DNA of 64,000 bases, taken from contig NC_048553.1 in the NCBI RefSeq assembly GCF_902806685.2, forward strand, positions 2,108,001-2,172,000, in the 5' to 3' direction. This document shows positions 8,768 through 19,454 of this stretch, in pieces. The stretch comes from Maniola hyperantus (taxonomy: Eukaryota > Arthropoda > Insecta > Lepidoptera > Nymphalidae). The notes below the pieces were generated by a model. It was given only the letters and a program-made list of their open reading frames with translations. It did not search any database and had not been told where the DNA came from. How positions within the stretch are numbered: position 1 is the stretch's first letter; each line of letters opens with the position of its first letter. The translations under genes and the position numbers were made by a program.

Positions 8768-10594
8768 ATGGCGGACTCGAATAAACATATTAGTCTCCTG
8801 GTGGGTAGCGGCTTAGAGCCCAAATCCCACCCTGGCACCCAGGCGTCGTCCATGGACGGCGCCCAGGGCCCAGGCTGCCCCATCGTATCAGGAGGGGGCA
8901 ACGACCCGCACCTTAAAACAACGACCCCAGCAAACCCCATATTGGACATGTCCGCCCTAGCCGCAGCGATCCCGGCACCTGCCAGCGCAAGTGCATGGAC
9001 GCTCGTGGCTCCAAAAAAGAAGAAAAAGGGAAAAAGGACAGACCGACGGACAAAACAGCAAATGGATACACACGCGGACGGACAGACGGACACAGGAAAC
9101 AACCGACCGACTGACACTAGGAAGGTCGAAGGCGGGAAGCGGAAAGAACCCGACTGCCCAACCGCGGGTACCGGCGACTTGGCCGGGGGAAGCAAGGGAG
9201 GAAGCGAAGGGCGGCCCCCACTAAGTGGAGGACGCCCCCTCGTGGACACCCGCGCAACCCCTGGCTGTTTCGCCGGTGGACATGCGAGCGGGCAGGTATC
9301 GGCCTCTGACCGCAACCCACATGCCACGGGAGAGTCGAGCACCACCACCGGCGGGGCTGGGCAAACCGTGGTCATGGACAGGGGGAACGATGGCGGTCAC
9401 ACTGACCCCAAAGGGAACCCAATCCGGACGCGGGGCGCAACGGGCCCCGACGGTTCCAACACCGCTCGACCCCCAACAACAACAACGACAACAACAACAA
9501 CAACAACAACCAAACCAGACAGTGACAACATACAAAAAGCCCCCAACCCACCTAACAAGCGGGCTCACCCCCGCTTTAGGAAGCGGAACAGGGGAACGAC
9601 ACAACCAGACAGACAGAACAACCCCGGACCGTCGTCGTCAAGTCAACCTAACAACAAAAGGAACAGACTTGACGACACGATATCACCCAGAGGGGAATAC
9701 AAACGTCCACGAACAGACCACAAACCACACCGAGACGCGAAGGACAACTACGCGAAAGCCGTCCAATCGCACTTGAGTGTGGCTGTGACGACTACCCCTA
9801 GAGCTGACCTAACCCAAGCTGAGGCGAACACCATACAGGGTCTGATACAGAAGGCGATTTTCGCGGCCTGTATCGAACCCTTGGCGCCAGGCCAAACCCG
9901 ATACGCCCCGGCGTTTGAAGGTAAAGCCTTCCTCAGCGAGGGTGTTCTAAAAATGTGGTGCCACGACGACCAAGCGCTTAGCTGGCTCAAGAACGTGGTA
10001 CCAAATTTAACATCACCCAAGAGCGGAACAAAACTCACTGTGATACAACAGACCGAAATACCAATTAGGGTAAGGTCGGGGCTATACGTCCCGGGCTACG
10101 ACGGGGAGATAGGCCAACTACATCAAGTCCTATCTCACCAAAACCCGTGGTACAAGGTGTCACAGTGGGTTTTGTTCAGCTACTCGCGAACAACCAGCAG
10201 CCCTCCTGGTGTGTTCCTGATACTAGGAATTCCCAACGAGGAGCTGCCAACGATCCTGGAGCGCGGCAGGAAGGTCGCCTACTCCACGGGCACTATCTAC
10301 ATCAGGTTCTTCACGGATGAAGGACTAAGTGATGTACCGCCCGGGCATAACTTAGAGCCTGAAAACCGAGAGGAGCCTGATGTGGGTGGTGACATGGATG
10401 TGGATGAACTAACCAGCCAGCTCCCTGCAACACCTGAGCCCTCCGTTAGCACAATCCTCAACAACATCGAGGAAATGCTAGCGGACTCCCGGACGAACCT
10501 TATACAACCCCGGGAGAAAAAGGCTACGCAAGACGCTTTAGAGGAAACTGCCCCTGCCGAACAACCCCCGGCACAGAGGGCGACGGAGAAATAA
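8768..10594 (+). CDS. LINE ORF1, nucleic-acid-binding (gag-like) protein, 608 aa
   Basis: ORF1 proteins package the element's RNA and act in the retrotransposition particle. The first half is low-complexity and hydrophilic. It has a lysine block PKKKKKGKR near residues 75-85, many Thr/Arg/Asp repeats, a poly-threonine run near 237-250 (from (ACA)n) and RKR-type basic patches. The C-terminal half (about 337-520) is a folded domain with WCHDDQALSWLKNVVP, IPIRVRSGLYVPG and FYIRFF-like strands, which resembles the DUF4780 type found in arthropod retroelement ORF1s (recognition only). I see no CCHC zinc knuckle, unlike many R1/Jockey ORF1s. The ATG at 8768 follows a stop-rich leader and is the first in frame. 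It ends GAG AAA TAA inside the ORF2 frame. Confidence 0.85.
   Translation: MADSNKHISLLVGSGLEPKSHPGTQASSMDGAQGPGCPIVSGGGNDPHLKTTTPANPILDMSALAAAIPAPASASAWTLVAPKKKKKGKRTDRRTKQQMDTHADGQTDTGNNRPTDTRKVEGGKRKEPDCPTAGTGDLAGGSKGGSEGRPPLSGGRPLVDTRATPGCFAGGHASGQVSASDRNPHATGESSTTTGGAGQTVVMDRGNDGGHTDPKGNPIRTRGATGPDGSNTARPPTTTTTTTTTTTTKPDSDNIQKAPNPPNKRAHPRFRKRNRGTTQPDRQNNPGPSSSSQPNNKRNRLDDTISPRGEYKRPRTDHKPHRDAKDNYAKAVQSHLSVAVTTTPRADLTQAEANTIQGLIQKAIFAACIEPLAPGQTRYAPAFEGKAFLSEGVLKMWCHDDQALSWLKNVVPNLTSPKSGTKLTVIQQTEIPIRVRSGLYVPGYDGEIGQLHQVLSHQNPWYKVSQWVLFSYSRTTSSPPGVFLILGIPNEELPTILERGRKVAYSTGTIYIRFFTDEGLSDVPPGHNLEPENREEPDVGGDMDVDELTSQLPATPEPSVSTILNNIEEMLADSRTNLIQPREKKATQDALEETAPAEQPPAQRATEK
9471..9512 (+). 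repeat. (CAA/ACA)n run inside LINE ORF1
   Basis: A trinucleotide run keeps the frame and encodes the poly-Thr tract. Its length could vary between copies without breaking ORF1. Confidence 0.8.
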
Positions 10595-13500
10595 AAATCA
10601 TCCAAACCAACCTCCAGCACAAACACCTTGCCACGGCCACGTTACGTAGGCAGCTGGAGGTTGAGAACGAGACCATCGCCCTGATCCAGGAGCCGTGGGT
10701 CAGGGGAAAAACCATATGTGGTTTCGGAAGCTGTCATGGTAAGATCTTTTCACACAGCAGTGATGAACCACCAAGAACATGCATCTACATTCCACGCTGT
10801 ATTACAGCGTTACTACTAACACAATACTGTTCCAGAGATCTGACAGCAGTTAAAATAAATAACGGAATACAACAAGGCATGGGGCGACCGCCAAAACCGG
10901 TGGTCCTAGCATCAATATACATGCCCATCGAGGACGGAATACCAACAAAAGAATTGGTGGAGCTTGTAACACACTGTGAGGATAACGACATGGATTTAAT
11001 CATCTCTGTCGACAGCAACGCACACCACAACCTGTGGGGATGCACAGCCAACAACAAACGTGGTGAGAGTTTAATAAATTTCCTACTAACCACTAACCTA
11101 ACAATTATTAATATGGGTACCGAACCGACTTTTGTGACGAGTAGGTACCAAACCATAATAGATCTAACCCTAGCGTCAACCAGAGCCGCAGACCATGTAA
11201 AGAACTGGAGAGTCAGTGACGAGCCCTCTCTCTCTGACCACAGGCGGATATGCTATGAGCTGGATCTCAGGATCACTCAACATGTACCAAAGAGAAATCC
11301 TAGGAAAACCAACATATTGAAATACAAAAACCTTCTGACACAACAGATAGGTGTAAATAAACCAAAAAACATCGATGATATAGATAACATCGAAGGAAAC
11401 GTAAATAAACTAACAAAATATATTAGAACAAGCTATGAACAAGCTTGCCCCCTAAAGAAAAACAACATAAAACAATCATCGAAAAACAGCTGGTGGGGCC
11501 CTGATCTGGAAAGAATGAGGAAAAAACTTAGACATCTTTTCAACAGAGCCAAAAACACCAAACAAGAACAAGATTGGGACAACTATAAGGAGGCCCAATA
11601 CCAATACAATAAACGCGTCAGGGAAAAGGAAAAAAATTCCTGGCAAAAGTTTTGCACGAGCATAGAATCAAACGATACTGCTGCGCGCATACGCAAGATT
11701 CTAGCAAATGATAACACCCGCACACTCGGCTCGCTGAGGAAAGCTGACGGAACATACACCAAGGACGACAAAGAGATAAGCGAAACGCTCATCGAAACAC
11801 ACTTCCCTGGCTGTAGAATAGTAGATTCAACAGACTGGGTGAACACCCTTGGTCACCATCCAGTAGAAGAGGATTGGGACCTTGCCAACAACATAGTCAC
11901 GCGAGACAGAATCAGCTGGGCTATTGACACCTTTCACCCTTTCAAAACAGGAGGGACCGATACCATTTTCCCAGCCCTTCTACAATGGGGAAAACTTCAA
12001 CTGACGCCTTGGCTGGAAATAATATACAAGGCCTGCATAGCATACAAATACATCCCAATGGCCTGGAGAGAAGTAAAGGTGGTCTTCCTACCAAAACCTG
12101 GTAGGAGCGACTACACATTGCCAAAGTCCTTCAGACCAATCAGCCTTACATCATTTCTACTAAAGACGCTCGAAAGACTGGTCGACCGGTCTCTCAGGGA
12201 CAGAACTTTAAAGCATATACCACTACATCCAAACCAACATGCCTACAGTACGGGTAAATCAACAGAAACCGCTTTGCACTCTGTTGTTTCCAAAATCGAG
12301 CATGACTTAGAAAACAAACTATCGACATTAGGCATTTTCATAGATATTGAGGGAGCCTTTGACAAAACAACTTTTGATAGCATTGACAAAGCCTTGGGAC
12401 GATACAAGGTGCCAAAAACTATACGCAGCTGGATAAGAGTAATGCTGGAACAGAGAATTATACAACTGGACATCAACGGAGTCACAAAAGGTATAGTAGC
12501 GAGAGGCTGCCCACAAGGAGGTGTTTTATCACCAATCCTGTGGAACCTGGTAGTTGACGACCTAATAACTAAACTAAACAAAAGTGGGTTCTACACCATT
12601 GGTTATGCGGATGATCTCACCATCCTAATCAGTGGTAAACTAGAAAACACACTATATGAAATCATGCAACGAGCTTTGCGCTTAATCGAAAGATGGTGCG
12701 ATGAAAATGAACTTACAGTAAATCCAAAGAAAACAGAGATGATACTGTTTACCAACAAAAGGAAAATTGAGCTAACAAAACCACCAACCTTGTTCAACAC
12801 AAGCCTTGAACTGTCCACTGAAGTAAAGTACCTCGGTGTGACGCTGGACAGCAAGCTCAGCTGGAAAAGGCACACAGAAGATAAAATTAAAAAATCACTT
12901 ACAATACTAAATCAATGCAAACGCATGCTGGGGAAAAAATGGGGACTAAAACCAAAAATAATGAAATGGTTATACCTAGCGGTTGTAAGATGTTCACTAA
13001 CTTATGCTGCACTTGTATGGTGGCCAAGAACTCTCCTTACAACCGCCCAGCAAGAACTACAGAAATTCCAACGACAAGCATGCCTCGCCATTACCGGCTG
13101 CATGAGTACTACACCAACAGCAGCACTCGAAATCATACTGGGGATTCCACCCCTATACCTACACATTAAAGAAGAAGCAACACTCGCAGCCTTGAGACTG
13201 AAAACCTCGGGTCATTGGAAAGAACACAACACAATGCATACTAAAATTCTTTTGCAAAGCATAAACAAAGAGCCACGTCTGGAGTGGAAATGTGACAGAA
13301 CCAAAAAACAACACATACTAGACAAAAACTACAAGATAAACACAGGAAAGAACATGAATCCGAGGTCAACACAAGATGCAATAGAAGTGTACACCGACGG
13401 ATCCAAAACCAAAACTGGCACAGGTGCAGGAGCCTATTGCCAAGAACTGAACATGAGGATAAGTCACGCACTCGGTAAGGATAACTCTGTCTTCCAAGCA

Positions 13501-14208
13501 GAGTGTGTGGGCATTATGACCGCAGCTATATCCATGACCAATCGACAGGTAACAAACTTTAAGATTAACATTAACTCTGATAGCCAAGCTGCTCTCAAAG
13601 CCTTGGCTAGATTCTCGACGACCTCCCAACTTATACAAGACTGCCACAAGGCTCTGCAAACTCTCGCCATGTCAAATGACATCACCCTAAGGTGGGTCAA
13701 AGGACATGATGGAGACCAGGGAAACGAGGCGGCAGACGCACTAGCACGAAAGGCTACGACACTGAAGGTGACAGGACCAGAACCTATCGTTCCCATACCC
13801 TTCAGTGAGTATAAAACCTGGTTGCATGAACTAACACTAAAAGAACATTCGAAACTATGGGCTAACACAACAGACTGCAGGCAAGCAAAAGAGGCTTTCC
13901 CCAACATAGACAAACGACAAACTAACATACTACTCCGCCTGGACAGAGGTAAACTTAGGAAGGTGGTGGGACTCATAACAGGGCATAGCCCACTAAACAA
14001 ACACCTTTTCGTTATAGGTGTCACCGACAGTCCTCTGTGCAGGGCCTGCATGGAGGTCGATGAAACACCGACGCACGTACTCCTGGAATGTACGGGCGTA
14101 GCAGATCAACGCGAGCGCCATTTAAGATCCCCGACCTCACTCCATGAAGCCCTCGGCAACCTGGGCGGTCTATTTGGCTTCTGGAGCGAGCTTGGATGGC
14201 TGGAGTGA
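10591..14208 (+). CDS. LINE ORF2: endonuclease - reverse transcriptase - RNase H polyprotein
   Basis: It nicks the target and reverse-transcribes the element RNA. Numbering from the first ATG (10879), the endonuclease motifs are DSNAHHNLWG (45-54) and SDHRR (119-123). Reverse transcriptase has RPISLTSFLLKTLERL, motif A FIDIEGAFD (487-495), GCPQGGVLSP, and the catalytic YADD (576-579). RNase H has YTDGS (838-842), NSDSQAALKAL and WVKGHDGDQGNEAADALA. A C-terminal CRACMEVDETPTHVLLEC gives the usual CCHC. The first endonuclease motifs, IIQTNLQHKH and LIQEPW, lie upstream of that ATG in the same open frame, from about 10588. So translation must start without AUG, by -1 shift or by re-initiation at the ORF1 stop. 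The frame is open back to a TAG at 10447. Confidence 0.9.
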   Translation: MKIIQTNLQHKHLATATLRRQLEVENETIALIQEPWVRGKTICGFGSCHGKIFSHSSDEPPRTCIYIPRCITALLLTQYCSRDLTAVKINNGIQQGMGRPPKPVVLASIYMPIEDGIPTKELVELVTHCEDNDMDLIISVDSNAHHNLWGCTANNKRGESLINFLLTTNLTIINMGTEPTFVTSRYQTIIDLTLASTRAADHVKNWRVSDEPSLSDHRRICYELDLRITQHVPKRNPRKTNILKYKNLLTQQIGVNKPKNIDDIDNIEGNVNKLTKYIRTSYEQACPLKKNNIKQSSKNSWWGPDLERMRKKLRHLFNRAKNTKQEQDWDNYKEAQYQYNKRVREKEKNSWQKFCTSIESNDTAARIRKILANDNTRTLGSLRKADGTYTKDDKEISETLIETHFPGCRIVDSTDWVNTLGHHPVEEDWDLANNIVTRDRISWAIDTFHPFKTGGTDTIFPALLQWGKLQLTPWLEIIYKACIAYKYIPMAWREVKVVFLPKPGRSDYTLPKSFRPISLTSFLLKTLERLVDRSLRDRTLKHIPLHPNQHAYSTGKSTETALHSVVSKIEHDLENKLSTLGIFIDIEGAFDKTTFDSIDKALGRYKVPKTIRSWIRVMLEQRIIQLDINGVTKGIVARGCPQGGVLSPILWNLVVDDLITKLNKSGFYTIGYADDLTILISGKLENTLYEIMQRALRLIERWCDENELTVNPKKTEMILFTNKRKIELTKPPTLFNTSLELSTEVKYLGVTLDSKLSWKRHTEDKIKKSLTILNQCKRMLGKKWGLKPKIMKWLYLAVVRCSLTYAALVWWPRTLLTTAQQELQKFQRQACLAITGCMSTTPTAALEIILGIPPLYLHIKEEATLAALRLKTSGHWKEHNTMHTKILLQSINKEPRLEWKCDRTKKQHILDKNYKINTGKNMNPRSTQDAIEVYTDGSKTKTGTGAGAYCQELNMRISHALGKDNSVFQAECVGIMTAAISMTNRQVTNFKININSDSQAALKALARFSTTSQLIQDCHKALQTLAMSNDITLRWVKGHDGDQGNEAADALARKATTLKVTGPEPIVPIPFSEYKTWLHELTLKEHSKLWANTTDCRQAKEAFPNIDKRQTNILLRLDRGKLRKVVGLITGHSPLNKHLFVIGVTDSPLCRACMEVDETPTHVLLECTGVADQRERHLRSPTSLHEALGNLGGLFGFWSELGWLE

Positions 14209-14369
14209 AGACTTCGGCGGGGAGGGGCAATGCACGCACAACAGACGGAAACGTTTAAGTGCGGAAACCAGCCCAGAGCGAAGAAAGATCTGTTTCCATT
14301 GTAAATATTGTGGAAAGTACGTTGACGAATGATAGAAGTGAGTGGAAGAAGAAGACATGTTGTGCCGAC

Positions 14370-14386
14370 CCCACGCATAGCGTGGG
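14370..14386 (+). other. 3' UTR stem-loop of the LINE
   Basis: CCCACGC and GCGTGGG form a 7-bp perfect stem with a 3-nt loop, followed by ataaaatgaggaagaag. A stem near the 3' end is where the reverse transcriptase of such elements is expected to bind; that role is inferred. Confidence 0.5.
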
Positions 14387-14405
14387 ATAAAATGAGGAAG
14401 AAGTG

Positions 14406-15361
14406 GAAACTATATAGGAAGGTCTTGTCCATTTCCTTTCCTTGGACATATTTGACGTGTATTATATACATAGTCTGATTTTTAAATCCGTGGAATTCTG
14501 ACGTATCTTAATGTTATCATAGATAAAACGTGCCCACTAAAAATGGTAACAAATTCTATTATTATAATCTAGTAGTTCTGCCCGAACTAAGACCTCGCAA
14601 TATCCCATAATTCCCGATAGTTTAATATTGTTAACAGCGCCATTTGTTAACAGTATTTTCAAAGTAAGATTACTATACCAAGTGGGGCATCACATGAAAG
14701 GGCATAACCTGTACATTCTAAAACAGATTTTTATTTATTTTATGCATAATAGTTTTTGATTTATCGTGCAAATAGTCGAAAAAATACGACTGTAGTTCGG
14801 ATACGGAACCATGGGTGCGTGAGTCTGACACGCACTTGGCCGGTTTTTTTACAACAGTCATAATATTATGCCTTGTGTTCAGATTGAACTGCTTGTTGTG
14901 TGCGCACTATAACAATTGAAACGTTTAACGTTTATCTCGAGTACGAAGTGAGTACAGATGAACTAAACGTGGGTTGACTCTGCATAAAAGATTTGGCTCG
15001 TTTCATCCCACGTGCAGATTACACACCTCAATTCCGCCTTATTAGAAATTTATCGGAGCGAATTTGTCGGCTTCGAGAATTCCGAAATCATTCGAAATAT
15101 GTTTTAATATCGATGGAATGGGGAAAAGGCACGGAAAAGGTCATATTTTCTTGTACTATGCTAATATTAGGAGGCTTTGTTGCGTGCAATCATTCCACTA
15201 CCGCAGGTTTATTATAATAAGCAGCAGCGAGATTGAATCCGAATTGTCGATTGAATTATAATTTCTGAGGTTCTTGCGCGGGTTTCGGAAAAATATATAA
15301 GTAGCATCGATAATATAATTATAGAATTCATCGATATAATTATTATCGATTTTAAGTAATT
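14406..15361. other. no gene seen; repeat C fragment at 14655-14860
   Basis: The repeat C part is reverse (accaagtggggcatcacatg, acctgtacattctaaaacag, aaaatacgactgtag). The rest is AT-rich and unassigned. A short ORF at 14993 has no recognisable domain. Confidence 0.4.
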
Positions 15362-15454
15362 AAATATCACTTGATTTAACGGTCAAGGAAAACATCGTGT
15401 GGAAACTTGCATGCCTGAGAGTTCTCCATGTTCAACAATACTCTAATGATAATA

Positions 15455-15667
15455 CTAGATGATGCCCACGACTTCGTCCGCGTGGATTTAGGTTTTTATA
15501 ATCCCGTGGGAACTCTTTAATTTTCCGGGATAAAATACTTATGTCCTTCCCCAGGATATAATCTAACTCTGTACTAAATTTCATCAAAATCGGTTGAACA
15601 GTTGAGCCGTGAAAAGCTAGCAGACAGATAGACAGACACACTTTCGCATTCATAATATTAGTATGGA
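15455..15667 (-). mobile_element. short Helitron HelB, preceded by a SINE-E scrap
   Basis: CTAG at 15455, cacgacttcgtccgcgtgga, ttttccgggataaaa, acagacacactttcgcattc, and 5' TCCATACTAATATTATG on the reverse strand. Positions 15362-15437 are the middle of SINE-E (gaaaacatcgtgtggaaact). Confidence 0.7.
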
Positions 15668-16367
15668 TTATGGCTGCTTGTTGACCTTAGGTTTTATTAT
15701 TAAAGTAGCTAAGTAAATAATATAACAAAAAAAACTAAAGATGCAATTACTATTAAAAGGTCTTAAGGTTGACGTAACTACAATCAGGAAATCCTTAAAA
15801 TACCGATAACTATCGTTTTTTCATGATTTATGTGCGGGAAACTATAAATATACTTTATAGTGTCATAGGTTAGCACCTTTACCTATTTATTACTGGTTAA
15901 GTTACTTTTTTCACAATATTTCAGAGTAAGTATAGACGTTAGTTACCTACTATCTACCTATTAGATTTAGATGATGCTGCCACGCGGTGCACGTGGGTTT
16001 GGGTTTAAAAAATTCAGTAGGAAAATCTTTGATTTTCTAGGATAAAAAGTAGCCACTCTCCAGGTCTTTAATACGATATTTTACACCAAGCGAGAAAAAT
16101 TTAAAAATGTATAAACAAAATAGTATTAGCAATAAGCAATCGAAAAATATTTATTTCAGTTTATAATGAATATTATAATTCATACGGACAGACAGACAAC
16201 GAAGTAATCCTAAGGGTTCCTTTTTCCTTTTGAGGTACGGAACCCTAAAAAGGGTAAAATACCCTATTATGTCCACAAAAATATCGTGCTTAGCCGTTGC
16301 TCCGTCGAGGCGTGACTGAAGGACAAATTATTATTACCAAACAAACACTTTCACATTTAAAATAGTA

Positions 16368-16722
16368 CTAAATGATGTCCGCGACTTCATCCGCGTGGAT
16401 TCAGGTCTTTCACAAATCCCGTGGGATTTCTGATTTTCTGGGACTTCGGGGATGTCCGTCCCCGAGATGCAAAGTATACATCAAAATCGGTTAAACGGAA
16501 GGGCCGTGAAAAGCAAGCAGACGGGCAGACACACTTTCCCATTTATTAAATTAAGCTAATCCATACTCAGTAATATTATAAATGGGAAAGTGTGTCTGTC
16601 TGTCTGCTAGCTTTTCACGGCCCAACAGTTTAACCGATTTTGATGAAGTTTGGTACAGAGTTAGCTTACATCCCGGGGAAAAGGACAAAGACTACTTTTA
16701 TCCCGGAAAATCAAGGAGTTTT
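16368..16722. mobile_element. two HelB Helitrons, 5' ends facing
   Basis: A reverse copy (16368-16557, its CTAG changed to CTAA) meets a forward copy (16561-16722, 3' truncated) at their shared tccatact start. The result is an inverted pair. A HelB-like scrap also lies at 16262-16365. Confidence 0.6.
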
Positions 16723-16744
16723 TAAAAAAACCATACCAACCAAC

Positions 16745-17235
16745 TCCTTCCATTTGATCGGATCCAAAGGCGGGCTGTTCGACTTGTGGACGATCCCAAA
16801 CTAACCGGCTCGTTGGAAAGCCTGGAGCACCGCAGAGACGTTAGCTCTCTATGCGTGTTCTATCGCCTTTATAATGGGGAGTGATCTGAAGAGCTTTTTG
16901 ATCTCATTCCACCCTCATTTTTCTTCAATCGCACCGCGCGCCACCGTAAGGAATTTCACCCTCACCACCTGGGTGTCTGGTGCACTTCGACCGTCCGCTC
17001 TGCCAGATCCTGCTTTCCACGCACATGAAAACTGTGGAACCACCGAACCAACTCCCATCGGCGGTGTTCCCACTAGATTACAACATGGGGTTATTCAAGG
17101 GGCGGACCAACAAATTCCTAAAAGGCCGGCAACGCATCGGGTGGTTCCTCTGGTGCTGCAAAGTGCAAATGTTCATGGGCGGCGGTAATCACTTAACATC
17201 AGGTCCGCCTGCTGGTTTGCTCGCTATCTCTATTT
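16745..17235 (+). mobile_element. CR1-type LINE, 3' end
   Basis: Encodes, with a few frameshifts, the C-terminus of a CR1-like reverse transcriptase: LTGSLESLEHRRDVSSLCVF, then FFNRTARHRKEFHPHHLGVW, NQLPSAVFPL and LFKGRTNKFLKGRQRI. It is 5' truncated, as usual for LINEs. Confidence 0.7.
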
Positions 17236-17242
17236 AAAAAAA

Positions 17243-17658
17243 ACCGGCCAAGTGCGAGTCAGGCTCGCGCAATGAGGGTTCCGTACTACAGTCGTATTTT
17301 TTCGACATTTTGCAGGATAATTCAAAAACTATGATACATAAAAATAATTATAAATCTGTTTTAGAATGCACAGGTGAAGACCTTTCATATAATACCCCAT
17401 GATATAGTTATCTTACTTAGAAAATTGAAAATACTAATTATTAGTTCATGACCACATTTTTTTTTCTGTGTGATATAACCACAAATTCACGGTTTTCAGA
17501 TTTTTCCCCAAATGTCAGCTATAAGATCTACCTACCTGCCAAATTTCATGATTCTAGGTCCACGGGAACTACCCTGTAGGTTTCTTGACAGACAGACAGA
17601 CAACAAAGTGATCCTATAAGGGTTCCGGTTTTCCTTTTGAGGTACGGAACCCTAAAAA
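17243..17658 (+). repeat. interspersed repeat C, complete copy
   Basis: Runs from accggccaagtgcgagtcag through gagggttccgtactacagtc, ctgttttagaatgcacaggt, tttcatgattctaggtccac to ttgaggtacggaaccctaaa. This is the best full-length reference for the family in the window, with 25266 and 47557. Confidence 0.7.
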
Positions 17659-17951
17659 CCACACGTACGAAGTCGCGGGCATCCTCTTGTATTTAATAGT
17701 ATGGATAAGTAGGATGTGTAGGTACATGTGAGGTCAAAGGTTTTCAAGCAATCAATCATAGTACCTCACAGAGGCTAAAAATATTCTAATGGCCATGAAA
17801 TTTATTCAGCTTTTTTGTATAACTAATTATGCTAAAATAAAATGGTGACTTATTTGCCAGGCTACTAAGTACATGTAGGAGAAACCGGCTTCAATTGAAA
17901 CTGTCCACAGTTAGACCGATATTTAAAAAGATGATAAAAATAATATAAGTA

Positions 17952-18188
17952 ACTAGCATATGCTCGCGACTTCGTCCGCGTGGACAACAAAATATCAAAA
18001 CCCTATTTCACCCCCTCTCAAAAATCCTTTCTTAGCTTACCTACGTCATAATAGCTATCTGCATGCCAAATTTCAGCCCGATCCGTCCAGTAGTTTGAGC
18101 TGTGCGTTGATAGATCAGTCAGTCAGTCAGTCAGTCAGTCATTCAGTCAGTCAGTCAGTCAGTCACCTTTTCCTTTTATATATATAGA
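17952..18188 (-). mobile_element. short Helitron HelA (cluster, left)
   Basis: Starts ctagcatatgctcgcgactt and ends ttttatatatatag-A. The (AGTC)n run is expanded to about 13 units (18116-18163). Confidence 0.7.
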
Positions 18189-18371
18189 CTAGCTGCCCCG
18201 GCGAACTTCGTACCGCCTAACAGTCGATTCTTTATCAGGATTTTTTTTTAATTTTTCTCTCCATAAGAACCATCCTCTTACTTCAAGGAATATTATGAAA
18301 AAAGAATTAGCGAAATCGGTTCAGCTGTTCTCGAGATATGCGATCAGCAACACATTCAGCGATTTATCTAA
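18189..18371 (-). mobile_element. short Helitron HelC (cluster, middle)
   Basis: Begins CTAGCTGCCCCGGCGAAC directly after the left HelA and carries cggttcagctgttctcgaga. It runs to gatttatctaa at the next HelA start. Confidence 0.65.
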
Positions 18372-18598
18372 TCTAAATAATATATAAAACGAAAAGGTGA
18401 CTGACTGACTGACTGATCTATCAACGAACAGCAAACTACTGGACGGATCGGGCTGAAATTTGGCATGCAGATAACTATTATAACGTAGGCATCCGCTAAG
18501 AAAGGATTTTTGAAAATTCAACCCCTAAAGGGGCGAACCCTTTAGGGGTTTGAAATTTGAGTAGTCCACACGGATGAAGCAGCGAGATCATAAGCTAG
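18372..18598 (+). mobile_element. short Helitron HelA (cluster, right)
   Basis: TC start at 18372, GACT run, CTAG|T at 18595-18599. Orientation is opposite to the left copy. Confidence 0.7.
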
Positions 18599-19454
18599 TG
18601 ATAGATAATATTATCACACTAATATTATAAGTAATAAGTAAGAAAGTATATAAGTGATAAGAATATAAGTAAGATAATGTTATTATGTACATTATTACCG
18701 TGGTTTCATGATACACAATGATAAAATATTGTATCTAAACAGTTATTAGTTATGACATGTTGTTAAGTTAGTAATTATTATATTATATCTCACAATAACT
18801 ACTGATTAAATTGTTATTAGTATTTCACTTCATGTTCTTAATTACATAATAGATAAGAACTCATTAAATTAAAATTAATAAGCTTCAATTTTAATCAAAT
18901 TAGGCAATTATAAGTTTTTAAATCTTTACATTATTTATATATTATATTACATTATTTATATATTATTTTTTAACTCAAATACTAAATATAACTTGGCAAG
19001 TTATAATTTTAAAATTAAAGAAATTTAAAATAAATAATATAATAATTAAGCGTCAAGATCTAAATCGTATGCAAATGAGATTTTAACTATTTAATGCTTG
19101 AGATTCTTGCTAAGCTACAAAAAAAAAACCAACACGGTTTTTTTGTAGCATACATTACATTCCAATATGTATTACAGAAAGAAAAAGAAGTTATAAATGA
19201 CAATATGCGCGAGTTGTTTTTCGCAAAACGGATTTTGTCAAAAACAACATCTGGTTGAACATACAATGTAACACCATACCAGACCATCAATATGAGTAAT
19301 TTATTACCTATTTTGAATAAATCATTTGACTTTGACTTTGAATCCAGATTACCCCCTACAGCTTGTAATAATATGCCACCGTCAATCTTTGCTTCATCAT
19401 TGCGGCGGGATTGAATGATAAACAAGCACACTTTCATTATTATATACCTATCCA
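18599..19454. other. very AT-rich stretch, no gene seen
   Basis: Long A/T runs from 18600 to 19080. A minus-strand ORF at 19087-19467 (126 codons) has no recognised motif and AT-driven composition, so I do not call it a gene. Confidence 0.4.

Larger units (their letters stand above)
8420..14405 (+). mobile_element. near full-length non-LTR retrotransposon, R1/LOA-like, two intact ORFs
   Basis: The element has a 5' UTR (about 8420-8767), ORF1 (8768-10594), an overlapping ORF2 (reading frame 10450-14208), and a 3' UTR. The 3' UTR contains a CCCACGC/GCGTGGG stem-loop and ends in an imperfect gaggaagaag tail. ORF2 order is endonuclease, reverse transcriptase, RNase H, then a C-terminal CCHC knot. 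Together with the NLQH-type endonuclease start this fits the R1/LOA group. Both long frames are free of stops, so the copy is young. I could not fix the ends to the base or find a target duplication. The neighbouring DNA is repeat-rich. Confidence 0.85.

Noticed and set aside
9225..9776. 183-codon plus-strand ORF and several minus-strand ORFs inside the LINE
   Set aside because: They overlap ORF1 in other frames and arise from its GC-rich, stop-poor composition.
18116..18163. Independent (AGTC)n microsatellite
   Set aside because: The run is the standard internal GACT tract of HelA Helitrons, here expanded.
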